DNA of 28,458 bases, taken from a virus. Shown here in pieces: positions 23,661 to 28,458 of the stretch. Every line of letters begins with the position of its first letter. Positions within the stretch are counted from its first letter, which is position 1. The notes beneath the pieces were generated by a model. It was not told where the DNA came from. It saw only the letters and a program-made list of their open reading frames with translations, and made no database searches. The stretch lies in IMG/VR virus record IMGVR_UViG_3300029923_000089, positions 1 through 28,458 of that record, one strand, 5' to 3'. The translations under genes were made by a program, and so were the position numbers.

Positions 23661-23686
23661 AAGCCACTTTAACCGGTGGCTTTTTT
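23661..23686 (+). terminator. Intrinsic terminator before the tape measure gene
   Basis: AAGCCAC (23661-23667) pairs with GTGGCTT (23676-23682) and the T-tract continues to 23686. The stem sequence differs from the terminator at 15733, but its T-run likewise begins the shared 82-bp module. It separates the head/sheath block from the distal tail block. Confidence 0.88.
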
Positions 23687-23699
23687 AATATTGCAAAAA

Positions 23700-23757
23700 C
23701 TCAAATCAAACTCAAATCAAACTTAATCAGAATAACAAATTAAGAGGTTTATTTTTG
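23700..23757 (+). promoter_or_regulatory. Late promoter module, copy 2 (of 82-bp repeat 23679-23760)
   Basis: The tandem 11-mers CTCAAATCAAA (23700-23710, 23711-23721) and TATTTTTG (23750-23757) are identical to copy 1 and at the same spacing. The only differences are six substitutions within the 14 bases at 23724-23737, where copy 1's TTG (-33) becomes TCA. Loss of a -33 box but not of the 11-mers implies activator dependence. The tape measure gene starts 31 bases after the box. Confidence 0.75.
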
Positions 23758-23788
23758 TTGACTTGCAAATTTACATAGAAAATAAAGT

Positions 23789-25507
23789 ATGGCAGACGTT
23801 ATGAAACTTGGTTTAATTCTATCGGCAACGGACAAAATGTCCCGTATTGTTGACCAAGCCATGGGAAAGTCATTCAAATCTATGAGTAATTTTCAAAAGA
23901 GATCAAAAGCAATTGGAGGTTCATTACAGAAGTCTGGAGCCGTTATGATGGCAGCTGGAACAGCAATAGCCGGTGCTTTATTCGCAAATTTCAATGCAGT
24001 AAATGAAAAAGCAAAAGAAGTACAGTTCACCTCTCAAAAAATAGGATTATCAACTGAAGAATTTCAAAAATTAAGCTATGCTGCAAAGAGAAGTAATGTA
24101 AGTGTAGAACAATTTCAAGTCGGTATGGGAAAGCTTTCTAAAACTATGGTATTGGCAGCACATGGAGAAAAGGCTTCTCAAAAAATCATGTCTATGATGG
24201 GTGTCAGCGCAAAAGATAGTAACGGTAAACTAAAAACGACTGCAAAAGTAATACAGGAACTTTCCGATAAATATAAAAATGCAAAGGACGGACCTACAAA
24301 GGTTGCATTAGCCATGTTGGCATTTGGTAAATCCGGAAAGGATATGATTCCAATGCTCAATAAAGGAGGTAAAGCAATTGAGGATTTAGGAAATAAATTC
24401 AGAAAATCAAATGCATATTTATCACGTGAAAATATAGCAGCATTTGGTAAATACAGAGCTTCAGTAGCCAATACAAAACTTCAACTTGACGGATTAAAAA
24501 ATCAAATAGCCATTTCCACACTTCCAACAGCTATAAAGTTAGCTGATAAAATATCAAAGTTAGCTGATAAATTTGGAAACTGGATAAAAAGAAATCAAGA
24601 TTTATTTTCAACTTTAGTAAAAGTAGCGTCAGTAATTGCGGGGCTACTTATTGTTATGGGGGCATTTAATGTTGTTTCAGGAACGGTAATTAAGTTTGTT
24701 GGAACGGTTTCAAAAGCAATGAGTCTAGCTAAAAACTCCATGTTGCTTTTCAAAATTCAATATTATGCATTAGCAGCGGCTCAAAAAGTATCTGCTATGT
24801 GGACGGCCATAACAACTTCAAGTGTATGGGCATTCACGGCTGCATTACTTGCAAATCCAATCACGTGGGTAGTTATTGGTATTGTTGCATTGGTAGCAGG
24901 ATTGGTATTGGCATGGAAAAAGTTTGAAGGATTCAGGGCAGCGGTAAAGACTACCTGGGCAGTTGTGAAGGGATTTGGAAACATATTAAAAGAATACGTA
25001 CTTGACAGGATTAAAGGCATCATATCCGGATTGGGTTCAATGGGAAGGGCTATTGGATTATTATTCAAAGGTAAGTTTGCAGCAGCCGGTAAAGAAGCTT
25101 TAAAAGGAGTTAAGGACTTATCCGGATATTCTGCTGCTGAAAATGCAATGAAGAAAACAGTTAAGTTAACTCAAAATATAAAACCTACCTTTTCAAAGAT
25201 ACTTGCACAAGAAAAAGCGATTGTAAAAGACAAGGAAAAAGCAACCGTACAAGCGCATAAAGAATCAAAGGTTGTTCAAATACACTCAACTAATAAAAGA
25301 GATACAGTCAAAACAGTTGCTACAAATAGTACTGTTAACTCAAATGCTCCAGTTATTCATTATGCTCCAGTTATTCATTTGAATGGTGGAAGTTTGACAG
25401 ATAAGGCTGATTTTATGAAATTATTGAAAGATAATCAAAAAGAATTTGAGCAATTTTTAAAAAAAATAGCAGGAAATAATCAAAGAATATCATACCAAGC
25501 TTTATAA
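23789..25507 (+). CDS. Tail tape measure protein
   Basis: The 572-residue product has the TP901-type start (KLGLILSATDKMSRIVDQAMGKSFKSM) and the KIGLSTEEFQKLSYAAKRSNVSVEQFQVGMGKL block. Two hydrophobic regions (276-298 and 346-376) could help DNA pass the host membrane, and the C-terminal part is basic. At about 1.5 A per residue, it predicts a short tail of roughly 85 nm. It is the first gene after promoter module 2. Confidence 0.93.
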   Translation: MADVMKLGLILSATDKMSRIVDQAMGKSFKSMSNFQKRSKAIGGSLQKSGAVMMAAGTAIAGALFANFNAVNEKAKEVQFTSQKIGLSTEEFQKLSYAAKRSNVSVEQFQVGMGKLSKTMVLAAHGEKASQKIMSMMGVSAKDSNGKLKTTAKVIQELSDKYKNAKDGPTKVALAMLAFGKSGKDMIPMLNKGGKAIEDLGNKFRKSNAYLSRENIAAFGKYRASVANTKLQLDGLKNQIAISTLPTAIKLADKISKLADKFGNWIKRNQDLFSTLVKVASVIAGLLIVMGAFNVVSGTVIKFVGTVSKAMSLAKNSMLLFKIQYYALAAAQKVSAMWTAITTSSVWAFTAALLANPITWVVIGIVALVAGLVLAWKKFEGFRAAVKTTWAVVKGFGNILKEYVLDRIKGIISGLGSMGRAIGLLFKGKFAAAGKEALKGVKDLSGYSAAENAMKKTVKLTQNIKPTFSKILAQEKAIVKDKEKATVQAHKESKVVQIHSTNKRDTVKTVATNSTVNSNAPVIHYAPVIHLNGGSLTDKADFMKLLKDNQKEFEQFLKKIAGNNQRISYQAL

Positions 25508-25512
25508 TATAC

Positions 25513-26412
25513 ATGTTTCTCCAGCTAGGCACATATAAATTCGAAGGTATTAAGTTACCTCAATCATGGAATCGTTCAAGGGAGACTCTTTACGGGCAGA
25601 TCGCAATTATAGGAAGTAAACCGGTAGTTCAGAATGTCGGTGAGAAGTTGGAAGAAATTGAACTGGGTATTTTTTTAAGTTCGGAATTTTGTACTCCTAA
25701 AAGTGAAATGGAAGCATTGCACTCAATCAGGACCCGCGGAGTAGTATCGAACCTGGTTGACGGAACTGGAAAGAATTACGGGAAGTTTGTGATTACCTCT
25801 ATTCAGGAAGATATTGTAAACGCATTACCGGACGGATATATAACGGATATTTCAGCAACGTTGCGGTTATTAGAGTATAACACGACTGAATCGTTGGTTA
25901 AACAAACAGGGAAAGCTTTTGTAAACAGTAACCCGGTTGCCACTCTTCCATTGACAGTTATTAAAACGCCAATGGTATTGATAGTAACTTCGATTAAACA
26001 TGGAACTGATATTTCAAAACAGATTAGTACACAAATAGCAAAGGGACAAATGTCAGCCGGAAAATTAAATCGGTTACAACAGAGTGCTCAGAGTGCAATT
26101 GATAATTTTAATGTGGCAACTTCAAAGATAGATAATGCCCGTAAAATGATACAGCGAGGCTCAACGCAGGTACATATGGCCCTTAACCAGGCAACAGGTA
26201 CATTGACGAATATAAAGATACTGGCTTCAAGAATACAAATAGCCACTGAACAGATAAACAGCATTCCAGGTGCTATATTGGGAGCGGACAGTTTGCAGGA
26301 TTATGCTGATTTAATGAATAACGGTGAATTACTAAGTTCCGGTGTATATGCACTCAATATAGCAAGTACACCATTTGCGGCGGTAATTGGAAGCAGGGAG
26401 GGAGGAATATGA
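25513..26412 (+). CDS. P2 gpU-like tail protein with helical extension
   Basis: N-terminal residues 1-135 match the gpU/DNA-circularisation pattern: MFLQLGTYKFEGIKLPQSWNRSR, GSKPVVQNVGEKLEEIELGIFL, then GKNYGKFVITSIQED. From about 175 to 270 the chain is polar and helical (KGQMSAGKLNRLQQSAQSAIDNF). At 299 residues it is about twice P2 gpU (159), so it is an extended form. It probably acts in tail or baseplate joining. The stop overlaps the tiny membrane gene (ATGA). Confidence 0.85.
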   Translation: MFLQLGTYKFEGIKLPQSWNRSRETLYGQIAIIGSKPVVQNVGEKLEEIELGIFLSSEFCTPKSEMEALHSIRTRGVVSNLVDGTGKNYGKFVITSIQEDIVNALPDGYITDISATLRLLEYNTTESLVKQTGKAFVNSNPVATLPLTVIKTPMVLIVTSIKHGTDISKQISTQIAKGQMSAGKLNRLQQSAQSAIDNFNVATSKIDNARKMIQRGSTQVHMALNQATGTLTNIKILASRIQIATEQINSIPGAILGADSLQDYADLMNNGELLSSGVYALNIASTPFAAVIGSREGGI

Positions 26413-26570
26413 TACTTATAATAGTGTATTTTATAGTTGCAGTGATAATATTTATCTTTTCACCCGTAATTTTATTAATCCTACTAAGATTAATAAAAAC
26501 AGTTTTTATTACGTGGCCTTTGGTATCACTAAGATTAATAGAAAGAAACCTGCTTAAAAAGTATTTATGA
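26409..26570 (+). CDS. Tiny membrane protein in the tail cluster (53 aa)
   Basis: An open frame fills the gap between gpU and gpX genes and overlaps both by ATGA, which argues strongly for a real gene. The product begins MILIIVYFIVAVIIFIFSPV and is hydrophobic for about 26 residues, then basic (RLIERNLLKKYL). This predicts one membrane segment with a cytoplasmic basic tail. I do not recognise a family; holin-like or host-interference roles are possible. Confidence 0.7.
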   Translation: MILIIVYFIVAVIIFIFSPVILLILLRLIKTVFITWPLVSLRLIERNLLKKYL

Positions 26571-26788
26571 GTAAGTCTATTAATCATATATGTTCGCAAG
26601 GTCAAACGTGGGGTTATTTGGCCAACTTATACTATGGCAGTATGAAAGGTATAAAGACATTGGTTGATGCTAATCCAGGCGTTCCAATTGATCCTATATT
26701 ACCCTACGGAACAACTTTAATAGTTCCCATTGTTGAGAATACTGATTCGGCATTGATAATAACGAAATTGGCACCATGGAAGAACTAG
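26567..26788 (+). CDS. Tail protein X-like (LysM-type)
   Basis: The 73-residue product contains QGQTWGYLANLYYGSMKGIKTLVDANP and LPYGTTLIVP, the small LysM-like fold of P2 gpX (67 residues). It is thought to link hub and tube at the baseplate. It overlaps the membrane protein gene at its start and gpD at its end (13 bases). Confidence 0.88.
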   Translation: MSKSINHICSQGQTWGYLANLYYGSMKGIKTLVDANPGVPIDPILPYGTTLIVPIVENTDSALIITKLAPWKN

Positions 26789-27879
26789 CAATGAAGCCGG
26801 TTGTAAAAATAATATGGAATAACAAGGATATTGCTACAACGGTAGAAAAATATCTTTCAAGTATTAGTTATACGGACCATGAAGAAGGTGCCAGTGACGA
26901 ATGCACGTTGAAATTCGATAATACTTCAGGAATTTGGAGCGAAGACTGGTATCCTGTGGAAGGAGATACGATTCAAGCTTATATTGGATATAATGACAAG
27001 CTGATTGATTGTGGCATATTTCAGGTGGACGAGGTGACATTATCAGGGGTGCCTGACGAGATAGAAATCAAAACAATCGCTTCAGGAATAACAAAGGCAC
27101 TCAGGACGCGGAATAACAAAGCATTTGAAGAGATGACTTTGAAACAAATAGCGTTGTTTTTTTGCAACAAACACGGGTTAAGACTGATTGATAATTCAAG
27201 TCTGAAATTAAATCAAATCAACCTGGACCGTAAGACTCAGGAAAATAAAACGGATCTGGCTTTTTTGAGTGAGATAGCTAAAGAGTACGGATTCTTATTT
27301 TATATAAAAGGGAGCGATCTTGTTTTTGTAGATTACTATACACTGGATAATTCTCCGTCTGTTATGGAGATTGACAAGACAGATATAGGTAGTTATTCGT
27401 TGACAAATAAAACATACGATACTTATGCTTCAGCTTCGATTGTCCATAGAAACCCGAAAAAAGGGAAGTTGATAAAAAGCGAGGTGACTGATATCTTGAA
27501 TAATAACGTTGTTGATATTCACGTTTTGGGCGGGAAAGCCGGAAATATCCAACAGGCTGAAATGAAAGTCAAAGGCGGACTTTGGAATAAGAATAAATTC
27601 AAGGAGTCTGGAACGTTGAATGATTTACCGGGTGATCCGTTGCTTGTTTCGGGTGTGAACTTTGATTTAACAGGTTTTGGATTACCCAGCGGAAAGTATC
27701 ACAACGTAACTAGTACGCACACTGTTTCAGGAGGTTCGGTTTATACAACGAGTTTAGAGATCCGGAAGACGGGAACAATTCCGAAACCTAAACGGGTTCC
27801 CAGAGTTGCGAAACCTAAACCAACGCAATCGGAAACAGTTCAATTGGACACTAATGATGAAATAGAAGAAAATCAATAA
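26776..27879 (+). CDS. P2 gpD-like baseplate hub protein
   Basis: The 367-residue product opens with KPVVKIIWNNKDIATTVEKYLSSISYTDHEEG. Later blocks are WYPVEGDTIQAYIGYNDKLIDCGIFQVDEV, EMTLKQIALFFCNKHGLRL and TDLAFLSEIAKEYGFLFYIKGSDLVF, as in gpD/T4 gp27/VgrG-type hubs. Length is close to P2 D (387). A proline/lysine-rich C-terminal tail (about 332-367) is disordered. It holds the spike protein encoded next. Confidence 0.9.
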   Translation: MEELAMKPVVKIIWNNKDIATTVEKYLSSISYTDHEEGASDECTLKFDNTSGIWSEDWYPVEGDTIQAYIGYNDKLIDCGIFQVDEVTLSGVPDEIEIKTIASGITKALRTRNNKAFEEMTLKQIALFFCNKHGLRLIDNSSLKLNQINLDRKTQENKTDLAFLSEIAKEYGFLFYIKGSDLVFVDYYTLDNSPSVMEIDKTDIGSYSLTNKTYDTYASASIVHRNPKKGKLIKSEVTDILNNNVVDIHVLGGKAGNIQQAEMKVKGGLWNKNKFKESGTLNDLPGDPLLVSGVNFDLTGFGLPSGKYHNVTSTHTVSGGSVYTTSLEIRKTGTIPKPKRVPRVAKPKPTQSETVQLDTNDEIEENQ

Positions 27880-27883
27880 TTGA

Positions 27884-28342
27884 ATGTTACGATACGGACT
27901 AATTAGTGAAGTTGATTATTCGACAGGTCGGGCAAGGGTAAACTTTGACGATTTAGGTATTGTATCCGATTGGTTGACATTACCAAAAAATATAAAGGAA
28001 AATAGGTACTTTGAAGTCAATATGCAGGTTGCGGTACTCATGCATGATAATGGAGAAGACGGTGAGATAATCCATGAAGTACCCAATGATGACGTGAAGC
28101 CTCCAATCTGGGCTAGTGAGAATGTAGAAGGAATTGAATTTAAGGACGGAACAAAAGTGACTTATGATAATTCAACTAAGAAACTTACAATTGATGCTGG
28201 ATTAACAGGTGAACTAGTTTTTAATTGCGCAAAGTTAACCGTTTCAGGGGATATTATAGGACAAATAGCCGGGATAGGAAATGTATCATTATTAACTCAC
28301 GTGCATGCTTCCATAGGTGCACCACCAACACCAACACCATGA
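27884..28342 (+). CDS. Baseplate spike protein (P2 gpV-like)
   Basis: The 152-residue product starts LRYGLISEVDYSTGRARVNFDDLGIVSDWL, an OB-fold typical of gpV. A beta-helical repeat segment (GIEFKDGTKVTYDNSTKKLTIDAG) follows, ending in HVHASIGAPPTPTP. The HVH motif near the C terminus recalls the HxH iron site at the P2 gpV tip. It is shorter than P2 gpV (211). It overlaps the next start by ATGA. Confidence 0.88.
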   Translation: MLRYGLISEVDYSTGRARVNFDDLGIVSDWLTLPKNIKENRYFEVNMQVAVLMHDNGEDGEIIHEVPNDDVKPPIWASENVEGIEFKDGTKVTYDNSTKKLTIDAGLTGELVFNCAKLTVSGDIIGQIAGIGNVSLLTHVHASIGAPPTPTP

Positions 28343-28458
28343 GTTTTGATAAATCAATAAATATAGGTAAAATTGGAATTGCGAAAACAATAGACGATGT
28401 AATTGCGAAAACAAAAGATAATGGATTAGGGAATAAAAATCCTTATGACCTAGAAGAT
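28339..28458 (+). CDS. Baseplate-region protein, 5' part (cut by window)
   Basis: An ATG overlapping the gpV stop opens a frame of 40 codons to the window edge (MSFDKSINIGKIGIAKTIDD). The product is incomplete and not recognised. Its place suggests another baseplate component such as the gpW/gp25-type gene that follows V in P2, but the visible part does not prove this. Confidence 0.55.
   Translation, partial: MSFDKSINIGKIGIAKTIDDVIAKTKDNGLGNKNPYDLED

Noticed and set aside
26354-26605. Minus-strand 83-codon frame across the gpU-gpX gap
   Set aside because: The + strand 53-codon membrane gene fits the gap with ATGA overlaps on both sides; no support for a minus-strand gene in an otherwise single-direction cluster.
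1-28458. tRNA, rRNA, integrase, transposase or attachment sites
   Set aside because: I looked for conserved tRNA arms, recombinase motifs and long terminal repeats by eye and saw none; a tRNA scan and profile search would settle this.

Overview
The window looks like part of a tailed-phage or prophage genome from a Bacteroidota (Bacteroidales-like) host. Every gene I can support is on the + strand, and genes are packed with ATGA or TAATG overlaps. The base composition is AT-rich, and starts follow A-rich leaders rather than Shine-Dalgarno sequences. Several families are typical of Bacteroidota mobile DNA (DUF4494, PcfK/PcfJ, DUF7666-like), and two promoters carry the Bacteroidota -7 motif TAnnTTTG. 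No integrase, transposase, repressor or lysis gene lies inside the window, so lifestyle cannot be decided. Both ends cut genes.

Layout. (1) 1-6966, early/accessory: the repeat-rich end of a DUF7666-like protein, small unknowns, a DUF4494 protein, a helicase-DNA methyltransferase fusion, two small helical proteins, a PcfK/PcfJ pair and a RuvC-like nuclease. (2) 7049-9290, nucleotide and replication genes: an HD-family nucleotidase, a replisome-organiser-like protein whose gene holds an iteron-like repeat and a palindrome (candidate origin), an HNH protein and a DnaA domain-IV-like protein. (3) 9268-13444, packaging: a gpZ-like protein, a repeat-bearing non-coding stretch that may be cos, the small terminase, a radical SAM gene wedged in, and a lambda gpA-type large terminase. 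(4) 13491-15685, cargo: an unknown, an ASCH-like protein and a second radical SAM protein. (5) 15753-23476, head and proximal tail: terminator plus promoter, then gpW, portal, a Tad2-like (DUF2829) anti-defence protein, a protease-capsid fusion, DUF2190, connector, gp37-like, gp38-like, sheath, tube and a tail chaperone with a -1 frameshift extension. (6) 23661-28458, distal tail: a second copy of the terminator/promoter module, then tape measure, gpU, a tiny membrane protein, gpX, gpD, gpV and a cut gene.

The virion would combine a lambda-type packaging and head-joining set with a P2/Mu-type contractile tail. The most interesting signals are non-coding. An 82-bp control module occurs twice (76/82 identical), each copy directly after an intrinsic terminator and before a structural block. 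A second pair of elements (a 21-bp-period CACAGAT repeat plus hairpin) sits directly after the capsid gene and the tube gene. A canonical A AAA AAC slippery site with upstream GGAGGG joins two tail-chaperone frames. Candidate origin and cos regions contain small repeats. All family assignments come from reading motifs by eye; no database search was run.
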